Below are positions 1 through 5,225 of a DNA stretch of 5,431 nt, one piece after another. The stretch's first letter is position 1. Each line of letters opens with the position of its first letter. Made by a program: the position numbers and the translations under genes. Source of the stretch: JBJKRF01 sp046704785 (GTDB lineage: Bacteria > Chloroflexota > Anaerolineae > Anaerolineales > Villigracilaceae); contig JBJKRF010000125.1 in assembly GCA_046704785.1 (NCBI GenBank), positions 1 through 5,431 on the forward strand. The letters are read 5' to 3'. The notes under the pieces were generated by a model. That model was not told the DNA's origin and did no database searches. It saw only the letters and a list, made by a program, of their open reading frames with translations.

Positions 1-65
1 CAGGTAGCCTCTTGTCTGATAAGTTTTGTACAACAACTTAATCTTATCCGTTCAGTGGCTACCTG
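1..65. repeat. 65-bp nested palindrome in the left element copy
   Basis: The arms CAGGTAGCC (1-9) and GGCTACCTG (57-65) are perfect 9-bp inverted repeats. A second concentric pair, GATAAG/CTTATC, lies inside them, and near the centre is a perfect TTGTACAA. The unit sits between the element terminus and its ORF start. It could be a transposase or regulator binding site, or an RNA hairpin in the leader of the transposase mRNA. Function is inferred only. Confidence 0.7.
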
Positions 66-109
66 TCTCTAATTTGTAAAGGTGCTTTTTCTCACATCTG
101 AACCGTGCC
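1..109 (-). mobile_element. Inner end of a leftward-reading insertion element (partial)
   Basis: This stretch is the reverse complement of 5182-5290 with one difference: C at 53 against A at 5238, where T would be expected after complementing. Identity stops abruptly after GTGCC at 109, which marks the element's terminus. Read from the terminus outward it begins GGCACGGTTCAGATGTGAG. In the right-hand copy an ORF opens just beyond this block, so here the matching ORF would start just left of the window and run leftward. The element is cut by the window edge, so its other end and any target duplication cannot be seen. I do not recognise the IS family. Confidence 0.8.
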
Positions 110-219
110 ACAATTTATTATGCCCTCCGAGAATTCGGATGGCAATAAATCTACTTCATCAGGCTGTTTCCCGAAGCCCCGTCGACCGTCGAATTATCAT
201 CCCTGCGAATTGGCCGGTA

Positions 220-228
220 TGGTAGAAT
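220..228 (+). promoter_or_regulatory. Candidate extended -10 promoter of ttuBA
   Basis: TGGTAGAAT contains TG, one base, then TAGAAT, a 5/6 match to the sigma-70 -10 box in extended -10 form. No good -35 hexamer lies 16-18 bp upstream. Transcription would begin near 235, leaving a leader of under 20 nt that contains the ribosome site AAGGAG (238-243). The only other content between the IS end (109) and this site is a small hairpin, TCCGA-GAAT-TCGGA (126-139). Confidence 0.4.
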
Positions 229-252
229 GAGTCCCCCAAGGAGTACTGAATC

Positions 253-447
253 ATGTCGGTCAAATTGATCCTACGTGACAGAGAATATGAAGTCAAACCA
301 GGGATGACCCTGCTATCTTCACTGGAAAAGATTGACGTATTGCCCGAAGCGGTCATTGCAACCCGCGACGGCGAGATGATCCTGGAAGACGAAATCCTGC
401 GCGATGGGGATGTGGTCAAATTGGTTGCCGTGATTTCCGGAGGTTGA
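253..447 (+). CDS. ttuB: TtuB-like ubiquitin-fold sulfur carrier (ThiS/MoaD family)
   Basis: A 64-residue protein with the size and pattern of ThiS/MoaD-type beta-grasp sulfur carriers. It has an N-terminal beta hairpin (SVKLILRDREYEV), a central helix region (LLSSLEKIDVLPEAVIATRDG), and an LEDEILRDGDVVKLV strand region before the C-terminus VAVISGG. The exposed Gly63-Gly64 tail is what an E1-like enzyme adenylates and converts to a thiocarboxylate. The tail resembles Thermus TtuB, which donates sulfur to TtuA for 2-thioribothymidine at tRNA position 54. The next gene, one base downstream, encodes a TtuA-type synthetase, so TtuB is preferred over ThiS or MoaD; no thiazole or molybdopterin genes are present. 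The ATG follows AAGGAG (238-243) with 9-nt spacing. The activating enzyme (TtuC) is not in the window. Confidence 0.85.
   Translation: MSVKLILRDREYEVKPGMTLLSSLEKIDVLPEAVIATRDGEMILEDEILRDGDVVKLVAVISGG
439..443 (+). promoter_or_regulatory. Ribosome site of ttuA inside the Gly-Gly codons of ttuB
   Basis: GGAGG is formed by the GGA and GGT codons of the C-terminal Gly-Gly of ttuB. It lies 5 nt before the ttuA ATG at 449. The catalytic C-terminus of the carrier and the start signal of its partner share the same bases, which suggests translational coupling. Confidence 0.75.
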
Positions 448-448
448 G

Positions 449-1390
449 ATGAAATGCCGTAGCTGTGGTCAAAAAGCGGCTGTCAATATGCGCCAGCATA
501 AACTGGCATTATGCAGAGAGCATTATCTCGAATGGCTGCCCGAGCAGACCGAACGCTTTATCAAAAAATACGGTATGTTCACGCGCGACGAGAAGATTCT
601 GGTGGCCGTTTCGGGCGGCAAGGACTCGCTTTCGCTGTGGGATATTCTCTCCCGGTTGGGGTACCAGGCCGATGGCCTGTATCTCGGCTTGGGGATCGAC
701 GGCGGCTTCCGCTATTCGGACGAGTCGCACCGTCTGACGGAGAAATTCGCCGCCCAGCGCGGGCTGACCCTGCGTGTCGTCGACATCGAGAAAACCTATG
801 GCAATTCCATCCCTGTGTTGGCGGAGAAGAGCCATCGCGGAAAAGGCAAACCTTGCGCCGTCTGTGGACTGGCCAAACGACACGAGATGAACCGCATTGC
901 GCGCGATATGGGCTACGATGTGCTGGCAACCGGGCATAACCTCGATGATGAGGCGGCCACCCTGTTCGGCAACACACTCAACTGGGCGCAGGATTTCCTG
1001 GTGCGTCAGGGACCGGTGTTGCCTGCCGGCGAGGGGTTGGCGCGTAAGGTCAAGCCGCTGTGCCGTTTTTACGAGAAAGAGATGGCAGCGTACGCCTTAT
1101 TGCGGGGCATCGACTACATCTATGAAGAATGCCCGTTTGCCGTCGGCTCTACTTCGATCTACTACAAAGAACTGTTGAATAAACTGGAAAGCGACCGGCC
1201 GGGGGCGAAGCTGGTTTTCTACCTGTCTTTTTTGGAGGCGCGCCGAAACGGATTCTTTGTCGAAGGGCAAGAGGCCGCCCCGAGGCTGTACACCTGCCCA
1301 TCGTGCGGCCAGCCGACGACGGCGGAAGGGTTGTGCTCGTTTTGTCGCTTGATGGAGAAAACCGGCGCTCCATCAACGAGCGCGGCGTGA
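449..1390 (+). CDS. ttuA: TtuA-type tRNA 2-thiouridine synthetase (TtcA/TtuA family PP-loop ATPase)
   Basis: A 313-residue cytoplasmic enzyme expected to adenylate a tRNA uridine (U54 in Thermus) and replace its 2-oxygen with sulfur from TtuB thiocarboxylate. An N-terminal zinc finger uses Cys3, Cys6, Cys22 and His25. The PP-loop SGGKDS is at 55-60. The TGHNLDDEA motif at 161-169 is typical of the TtcA/TtuA fold. Cys136 and Cys139 (CAVC) with Cys228 (EECPF) match the three cysteines that hold the 4Fe-4S cluster in TtuA. A C-terminal zinc ribbon uses Cys283, Cys286, Cys296 and Cys299. Two zinc fingers plus the adjacent ttuB favour TtuA over TtcA (position 32), which lacks this layout. The start is fixed by GGAGG 5 nt upstream and by the immediate CxxC. 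An archaeal/eukaryal Ncs6-like wobble-U34 role is the main alternative. Confidence 0.88.
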   Translation: MKCRSCGQKAAVNMRQHKLALCREHYLEWLPEQTERFIKKYGMFTRDEKILVAVSGGKDSLSLWDILSRLGYQADGLYLGLGIDGGFRYSDESHRLTEKFAAQRGLTLRVVDIEKTYGNSIPVLAEKSHRGKGKPCAVCGLAKRHEMNRIARDMGYDVLATGHNLDDEAATLFGNTLNWAQDFLVRQGPVLPAGEGLARKVKPLCRFYEKEMAAYALLRGIDYIYEECPFAVGSTSIYYKELLNKLESDRPGAKLVFYLSFLEARRNGFFVEGQEAAPRLYTCPSCGQPTTAEGLCSFCRLMEKTGAPSTSAA

Positions 1391-1415
1391 CGCTCAGACC
1401 CCGTTCGACAAGTCG

Positions 1416-1544
1416 ATGGTGTATTACTCTGAAGCGATTTTGTACAATTCTTTCGCCCAGTTGGAGAAAAGCTTGCTGTGTGTGAAACACCTGCGCGCCC
1501 GGCGTACTTTTGGGGAGGAAGCGCCGAACTGGCCCGCAGTTTGA
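1416..1544 (+). CDS. Possible 42-residue small ORF between ttuA and queF
   Basis: An ATG-to-TGA ORF encodes a 42-residue peptide starting MVYYSEAILYNSFAQ and ending EEAPNWPAV. I recognise no family. Codon choice is unremarkable and resembles the neighbouring genes, and the peptide has a plausible amphipathic stretch (SFAQLEKSLLCVKHLRARR). Against it, there is no clear ribosome site before the ATG, and the frame also stays open upstream to about 1353 inside the ttuA 3' end. It may be a real small gene, a remnant, or chance. Confidence 0.25.
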   Translation: MVYYSEAILYNSFAQLEKSLLCVKHLRARRTFGEEAPNWPAV

Positions 1545-1555
1545 GATGGTATTGC

Positions 1556-1614
1556 GGCGGTCGTGGTTCCCGCCTGTGCCGGATGTATTCCGGCGTCAAA
1601 TCAAAACAAAGGAG
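1556..1614 (+). promoter_or_regulatory. Candidate preQ1-I-like riboswitch leader of queF-yhhQ
   Basis: Stem GGCGG (1556-1560) / CCGCC (1570-1574) encloses loop TCGTGGTTC. A second stem, TGCCGGA / TCCGGCG (1577-1583, 1589-1595; one G-T wobble at its base), has loop TGTAT. The A-rich tail AAATCAAAACAAAGGAG (1598-1614) carries the ribosome site. From memory, the Thermoanaerobacter preQ1-I aptamer has P1, a loop starting UCG and ending in C, then a tail UUAACAAAACAAGG. The first stem-loop and the tail here resemble it, and the downstream genes are the expected targets. The inserted second hairpin and the one-base-shorter loop do not fit the compact class-I form. In a switch of this kind, ligand binding would sequester GGAG and repress translation. 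Confidence 0.4.
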
Positions 1615-1619
1615 TAAAA

Positions 1620-2045
1620 ATGTCCACTCAACCATCTGATCTGAAAGCTCTGACTTTGCTTGGCCGTAAAACCGAGCCATGTAAGCAGCTTGAAGCATTT
1701 CCCAATCATAACCCGGGACGTTATTACCGGGTCACACTCGAAACACACGAGTTTACCTGTCTGTGCCCGATGACCGGGCAGCCGGATTTCGCCGCGATCA
1801 AGGTCGAGTATGTGCCCGACCAGAAAGTGGTCGAGTCGAAGTCGTTCAAACTCTATCTCTGGTCGTATCGTGACGAAGGTGTTTTCCACGAGCACGTGAT
1901 CAACACGATTTTGGATGACCTGGTGGGGGCGCTCGATCCACATTGGTGTAAGGTGACCGGTGCCTTCGACATTCGTGGAGGCATTGGAATTACGGTGGAG
2001 GCCGAATCCGTTAAGACGCCGGCGGCCAGGGAAGCTGTGCGATGA
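1620..2045 (+). CDS. queF: NADPH-dependent 7-cyano-7-deazaguanine (preQ0) reductase, short form
   Basis: A 141-residue cytoplasmic enzyme that reduces the nitrile of preQ0 to the aminomethyl of preQ1 in queuosine synthesis. It matches the unimodular, YkvM-like QueF type. The catalytic Cys49 sits in FTCLCPMTGQPDFA (45-58), which also carries the conserved Asp56. The QueF signature ESKSFKLY is at 72-79, and FHE at 89-91 supplies the conserved His-Glu. RGGIGI near the C-terminus matches the family's RGGI motif. The longer open frame from 1563 would translate the structured leader. The ATG at 1620 has GGAG (1611-1614) 5 nt upstream and is the right start. Its stop overlaps the yhhQ start (ATGA), so the two are translationally linked. 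Confidence 0.95.
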   Translation: MSTQPSDLKALTLLGRKTEPCKQLEAFPNHNPGRYYRVTLETHEFTCLCPMTGQPDFAAIKVEYVPDQKVVESKSFKLYLWSYRDEGVFHEHVINTILDDLVGALDPHWCKVTGAFDIRGGIGITVEAESVKTPAAREAVR

Positions 2046-2746
2046 ACCACTCACAACGTACGTATCGTTGGTTCCCCTTCGTCACGGCGCTCTTCGTCAC
2101 AACCCTGGTTATTTCCAATATTATTGCTGTCAAACTGGTGGATCTATTTGGTTTATTCGTGCCGGCAGCGGTCATTTTGTTCCCCGTGGCTTATATTTTT
2201 GGCGATGTGCTCACCGAGGTCTATGGTTTTGCCAAGGCGCGCCAAGTGATTTGGACAGGTTTCTTCTGCAACCTGGTCGCCGTCATCGCTATCTGGATCG
2301 GCGGGTGGCTGCCCGCGGCACCATTTTGGTCGGCTGGGGTCTTTTCCACACCTAATATGGCTCAACAAGCTTATAGCGCTATTCTTGGATTCACGCCACG
2401 TTTGCTGCTGGCTTCGTTCATTGCGTATCTCATCGGTGAGTTCCTGAATTCGTTCGTGTTGGCCAAACTCAAAGTACAGACGTCCGGTCGTTTCCTCTGG
2501 CTACGGACAATTTCATCGACCATCGTTGGCGAAGGCGCTGATTCATTGGTGTTTATCAGTGTTGCCTTCGCGGGGATACTCCCAACGGGCGCTCTTGGAC
2601 AGGCGATCCTGTCGCAGTGGTTGATCAAGGTGGTTTATGAGACTGTCGCGACACCACTGACTTATGTGGTTGTCAGTGCGCTTAAGAAAGCCGAAAGTGA
2701 AGATTACTACGATCGTGATACAGATTTCAACCCATTTATGGTTTGA
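2042..2746 (+). CDS. yhhQ: Queuosine-precursor transporter, YhhQ/DUF165 (VUT) family
   Basis: A 234-residue inner-membrane protein with about six hydrophobic spans, roughly residues 11-31, 36-56, 68-90, 112-140, 160-181 and 188-213. Family features visible are SNIIAVKL (25-32), the charged YIFGDVLTEVYGFAKAR stretch (51-67), GEFLNSFVLAKLK (132-144) and STIVGEGADSLVF (159-171). E. coli YhhQ imports preQ0 and preQ1. Overlap with queF by ATGA fits uptake of preQ0 followed by its reduction. AGGGAA (2028-2033), inside the queF end, is a plausible ribosome site 8 nt upstream. The C-terminal tail is short and acidic (SEDYYDRDTDF). The exact substrate (preQ0, preQ1, queuine) cannot be told from the sequence. 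Confidence 0.92.
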   Translation: MNHSQRTYRWFPFVTALFVTTLVISNIIAVKLVDLFGLFVPAAVILFPVAYIFGDVLTEVYGFAKARQVIWTGFFCNLVAVIAIWIGGWLPAAPFWSAGVFSTPNMAQQAYSAILGFTPRLLLASFIAYLIGEFLNSFVLAKLKVQTSGRFLWLRTISSTIVGEGADSLVFISVAFAGILPTGALGQAILSQWLIKVVYETVATPLTYVVVSALKKAESEDYYDRDTDFNPFMV

Positions 2747-2780
2747 GCGCGCACTCAGTGCAGGTACTCTTTGATGTTCG

Positions 2781-2819
2781 AAAAGGTGGACAGGGCTTGA
2801 TGGCCTGTCCACCTTTTTT
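2781..2819 (+). terminator. Rho-independent terminator after yhhQ
   Basis: A perfect 14-bp stem AAAAGGTGGACAGG (2781-2794) / CCTGTCCACCTTTT (2804-2817) with a 9-nt loop runs into a T tract ending at 2819. It lies 35 bp after the yhhQ stop and ends the rightward unit. The A-rich 5' arm means it could also work, more weakly, on the other strand. Confidence 0.95.
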
Positions 2820-2838
2820 GCGACTTCCCCGAATCCAG

Positions 2839-2945
2839 ACGGATTTCCGTTTAACGGGCGATGAGCCATCGCCCCGTGAGTCGGTTTGTCGCTTTGCAGG
2901 CCATAAGCAGCGAAGCGCCCCGCGGCAAATCCGTTTGCGGGGTGC
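2839..2945. other. Palindrome-rich intergenic block, function unknown
   Basis: No gene is visible between the yhhQ terminator and the glnK terminator. The block holds four successive hairpin-capable elements. They are ACGG-ATTT-CCGT (2839-2850); GGGCGATG-AGC-CATCGCCC (2856-2874), extendable outward by AC/GT past one bulged C; a weaker CGCTT/AAGCG pair (2890-2917); and GCGCCCC (2915-2921) / GGGGTGC (2939-2945) with an inner GCAAA-TCCG-TTTGC. In addition, ACGGATTT (2839-2846) and the later AAATCCGT (2927-2934) can pair, closing most of the block as a multi-branch fold. It may be an RNA, a REP-like repeat, or old terminator debris. Confidence 0.45.
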
Positions 2946-3032
2946 AGGCAGCGGCCAGCGGAATCAGGAACAGAACAGTCAATAAAAAGGACGAACACTG
3001 TCGGGGAGTCATGTTTTCGCTACCCCTGTGAT

Positions 3033-3072
3033 TAAAAATGCAAGGATGTCTTCCCTGATTCGGAAAACATCC
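3033..3072 (-). terminator. Probable terminator of the amt-glnK operon
   Basis: Read on the - strand, GGATGT, one mismatch, TTCC, a 7-nt loop, GGAA, one mismatch and ACATCC form a hairpin (3072 to 3044). It is followed by TTGCATTTTTAAT. It lies 45 bp past the glnK stop. The stem is interrupted and the T tract starts late, so strength is moderate. Confidence 0.6.
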
Positions 3073-3116
3073 CTGTGAGCAACTCCCTCTGGAGGAGAAA
3101 TTGCTGAATCTGTTGG

Positions 3117-3560
3117 TTATTTCTCGTTTGTGCCCTCGACCGTTTCGTCCGCCGTCTCGCTGACATCCTCGCTGACGGGTTCTTTGTCATGTTGGCGTGT
3201 ATCGATGTCATTATCGTACATCAAGGCTTCGTGGTTGCGTTCGCCCGTGCGGATGCGAATGACCTGCTCGACCGGATAGACGAAAATCATTCCGTCGCCT
3301 ATGTTCCCGGTGTGAACGCAGTTTTGGATGGTCTCGATCGTCTTTTCGACGTTGTGGTCGCTGAGAATAATATTGATTTGCAGACGCGGCAACATGTCGA
3401 CGCGGTAGGTTCCTGTACGTCCTGTCAGGACGATGCCCCCCTGTCGCCCGTGCCCATGCACCTCGGTAACGTTCATCCCGACGATGCCGATTTCTCGTAG
3501 CGCTTCTTTTACATCGTTGAAGCGGTCCTCACGAATGATTGCCTCAATTTTTTTTGTCAT
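3117..3560 (-). CDS. glnK: PII nitrogen-regulatory protein with acidic C-terminal extension
   Basis: A 147-residue cytoplasmic signal protein, normally a trimer that binds ATP/ADP and 2-oxoglutarate and plugs Amt. The PII core covers about residues 1-112: T-loop from GRQGG (38-42) to YRVDMLPR (52-59), with Tyr52 at the uridylylation position of E. coli PII (Tyr51). The B-loop is TGNIGDGMIFVYPVEQ (84-99), then IRIRTGE (101-107). By E. coli numbering, Lys40 is Gly, Lys58 is Arg, Lys85 is Asn and Lys90 is Met, while Gln39 and both C-loop arginines are kept. Residues 113-147 are an acidic tail absent from classical 112-residue PII. The ATG follows GAGAGGC (3573-3567) by 6 nt. It lies 26 bp after amt, the standard amt-glnK pair, hence glnK rather than glnB. 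Confidence 0.92.
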   Translation of the reverse strand: MTKKIEAIIREDRFNDVKEALREIGIVGMNVTEVHGHGRQGGIVLTGRTGTYRVDMLPRLQINIILSDHNVEKTIETIQNCVHTGNIGDGMIFVYPVEQVIRIRTGERNHEALMYDNDIDTRQHDKEPVSEDVSETADETVEGTNEK

Positions 3561-3586
3561 GAATCTGCCTCTCGGTTTCCTGATGG

Positions 3587-4810
3587 TCAGGCGTAGGCCC
3601 GCTCGCCGTGTTCGCTTATGTCGAGGCCCACTTCTTCTTCATTGGCCGAAACGCGTAAACCGACGAATTTCGCCAGCCCTTTTGTGATGAGGAAAGTGAG
3701 CGTGAAAGCAAAAGCAATTGTCACGACAACCGTTAGCAACTGAATGAAGAATTGGGATGGATTGCCGTAAAACAGACCGTTCGCACCCGCCGGGTTGATG
3801 GCTTTCGACGCGAACAAACCAGTAGCTAATGCACCCCAGGTACCGCCGACCCCATGACAGGCCCACACGTCGAGCGACTCGTCCAGGTTGCGGCTTTCGC
3901 GAAAGTGGATGGCATAATAGCTGATAGGCGCTGCAACGCCGCCGATGGCCAGCGCTGCCAGGGGCGTGACGTACCCTGCTGCCGGCGTGATTGCCACCAA
4001 TCCGACGACTGCCCCGGTGACAATTCCCAGTACGCTGGGTTTATTGTCCCGCCAACTCAACAGCATCCAGACTGCCCCTGCAGCCGCGGCGGCTGTGTTC
4101 GTCGTTACCAGCGCGTTTACGGCGAGTCCGTTGGCGGCCAGGGCGCTTCCGCCATTGAATCCAAACCATCCAAACCATAATAGTCCGGCGCCTAAAATAC
4201 TATAAGGAATGTGGTGGGGCTCGAACGAGCGCGACCCAAAACCTTTGCGCGCGCCGATCACCAAGGCGAACGCCAGTGCCGAGTATCCGGCTGTAATGTG
4301 TACCACGGTTCCACCGGCAAAATCGAGTGCGCCAAGTTGGTGAAAAATCCCCCCGATGCCCCAAACCCAGTGTGCCACCGGGTCGTAAACCAGGGTGGCC
4401 CATAACAGCGTGAAGATCAAGAAGGTCTTGAAGCGCACGCGCTCCACAAACGCGCCGGTTATTAGCGCCGGGGTAATGATGGCGAACATCATCTGGAATG
4501 CCGCAAAGGCCAGGTGGGGAATGGTAGGAGCATAGGCCGGGTTGGGCTGTGCGCCAACCCCTGAAAGTCCTAGAAAATTAAGCCCTCCAATGATCCCTTT
4601 GAAGTTGGCGCCAAACGCCAGACTGTAGCCAAAAAGAACCCATTGGATGCTAATTAAAATGATAACAATGAAGCTCAAGTTGAGCGTCGAGAGGATGTTC
4701 TTTTTCCGTACCATGCCCCCATAAAAGAATGCCAGCGCGGGGGTCATCATCAGCACGAGCGCTGATGAGATAAGAACCCACGCCGTATCTCCAGCATTGA
4801 CTGTCTGCAT
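3587..4810 (-). CDS. amt: Ammonium transporter/channel, Amt family
   Basis: A 407-residue inner-membrane protein, expected to be an 11-span trimer conducting ammonium. Counting from the chosen ATG, the pore histidines are His171 (in DFAGGTVVHITAGYSA, with the conserved Asp163) and His319 (in DVWACHGVGGTWGA). FQMMFA holds Phe105 at the gate position of AmtB Phe107, and LLWFGWFGFNGGSA is at 210-223. FYGGMVRKKN (29-38) and the C-terminal ANEEEVGLDISEHGERAYA are family hallmarks, the latter being the cytoplasmic end that contacts PII. The frame is open to a GTG at 4819, but the ribosome site AAGGAG (4824-4819) overlaps that GTG. The ATG at 4810, 8 nt after it, is therefore the real start. It is first gene of an operon with glnK. 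Confidence 0.95.
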   Translation of the reverse strand: MQTVNAGDTAWVLISSALVLMMTPALAFFYGGMVRKKNILSTLNLSFIVIILISIQWVLFGYSLAFGANFKGIIGGLNFLGLSGVGAQPNPAYAPTIPHLAFAAFQMMFAIITPALITGAFVERVRFKTFLIFTLLWATLVYDPVAHWVWGIGGIFHQLGALDFAGGTVVHITAGYSALAFALVIGARKGFGSRSFEPHHIPYSILGAGLLWFGWFGFNGGSALAANGLAVNALVTTNTAAAAAGAVWMLLSWRDNKPSVLGIVTGAVVGLVAITPAAGYVTPLAALAIGGVAAPISYYAIHFRESRNLDESLDVWACHGVGGTWGALATGLFASKAINPAGANGLFYGNPSQFFIQLLTVVVTIAFAFTLTFLITKGLAKFVGLRVSANEEEVGLDISEHGERAYA

Positions 4811-4869
4811 AGGCCACACTCCTTTACTTTGTGCCCCAAAAGGGTTATATATATTGCTTGTAGTCGGAG

Positions 4870-4898
4870 ATTATAGGGCTTGCTTTTGGGACTGTCTA
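4870..4898 (-). promoter_or_regulatory. Sigma-70-type promoter of amt-glnK
   Basis: On the - strand, TAGACA (4898-4893), a 17-bp spacer, and a perfect TATAAT (4875-4870). Transcription should start near 4863, giving a leader of about 50 nt. No sigma-54 GG-N10-GC element stood out, so regulation by a sigma-70-type activator or repressor is more likely than NtrC/sigma-54. Confidence 0.8.
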
Positions 4899-5055
4899 TT
4901 ACCCAAACAGGTTATGTTGTGCAGGTTCGGCGAGGTGCACACTTGAAATAAAGGGTTTTTATGACCCAAATGGGTAATAAATTGGATAAAGTGGGTAGGT
5001 GTCCCCTTAAAGGCCCATAAACGCAGAATTGGGTCAGCCGCATCCGAAAAGAAGC

Positions 5056-5088
5056 ACGCCCCGAAAGCGATTTCCATTTTCGGGGCGT
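5056..5088. terminator. Orphan terminator-like hairpin upstream of amt
   Basis: An 11-bp perfect stem ACGCCCCGAAA (5056-5066) / TTTCGGGGCGT (5078-5088) with an 11-nt loop. On the + strand it is followed by TTTGCGTTCGCCTTTT, and on the - strand by GCTTCTTTTC (5055-5046), so direction is unclear. No intact gene lies upstream on either side. It may be the terminator of a leftward gene lost when the right-hand insertion element arrived. Confidence 0.5.
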
Positions 5089-5225
5089 TTGCGTTCGCCT
5101 TTTCGCTTCTAGCAGCTTGTCGGAGAACTCTTTTTCGTACCAAAGCTGCCCCATTTTAGACCCAAAAGTGAGTGAATTTTGGGCACGGTTCAGATGTGAG
5201 AAAAAGCACCTTTACAAATTAGAGA

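Larger units (their letters stand above)
4835..5183. repeat. Recurrent CCCAAA/TTTGGG motifs around and upstream of the amt promoter
   Basis: CCCAAA or its complement recurs: CCCAAAAGGG (4835-4844, in the leader), TTTTGGG (4884-4890, in the -35/-10 spacer), ACCCAAA (4901-4907, just upstream of -35), ACCCAAATGGGT (4964-4975), ACCCAAAA (5160-5167) and TTTTGGG (5177-5183). The last two form an inverted repeat around 9 bp. TGGGT also occurs at 4992-4996 and 5030-5034. Placement around the promoter suggests operator sites, but no regulator is identified. Apart from this and the hairpin at 5056-5088, no gene is supported from 4876 to 5181. Confidence 0.35.

Noticed and set aside
253..447. ThiS (thiazole) or MoaD (molybdopterin) instead of TtuB
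   Set aside because: The fold and Gly-Gly tail alone would allow these, but no thiamine or molybdopterin genes are nearby and the partner one base downstream is a TtuA-type synthetase.
509..977. Long opposite-strand and other-frame ORFs inside ttuA
   Set aside because: They are shadows of ttuA; all conserved motifs (zinc fingers, SGGKDS, Fe-S cysteines) lie in the 449-1390 frame.
1577..1595. Hairpin TGCCGGA/TCCGGCG as a terminator between ttuA and queF
   Set aside because: It is followed by an A-rich, not T-rich, stretch on the + strand. On the - strand it is followed by CACAGGCGGG with no T run. It is treated as part of the queF leader.
1563..1619. Upstream in-frame GTG start for queF adding 19 residues
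   Set aside because: The extension would translate the two leader hairpins and the A-rich ribosome site; the ATG at 1620 with GGAG upstream fits better.
2743..2985. 80-residue + strand ORF after yhhQ
   Set aside because: It runs straight through the strong yhhQ terminator and the palindrome-rich block, has no ribosome site, and overlaps the end of yhhQ.
4912..5154. 80-residue - strand ORF upstream of amt
   Set aside because: It crosses the orphan hairpin and the repeat-rich promoter region, lacks a ribosome site, and its second half does not look like protein. Only its first part is mentioned, as a possible gene scar.
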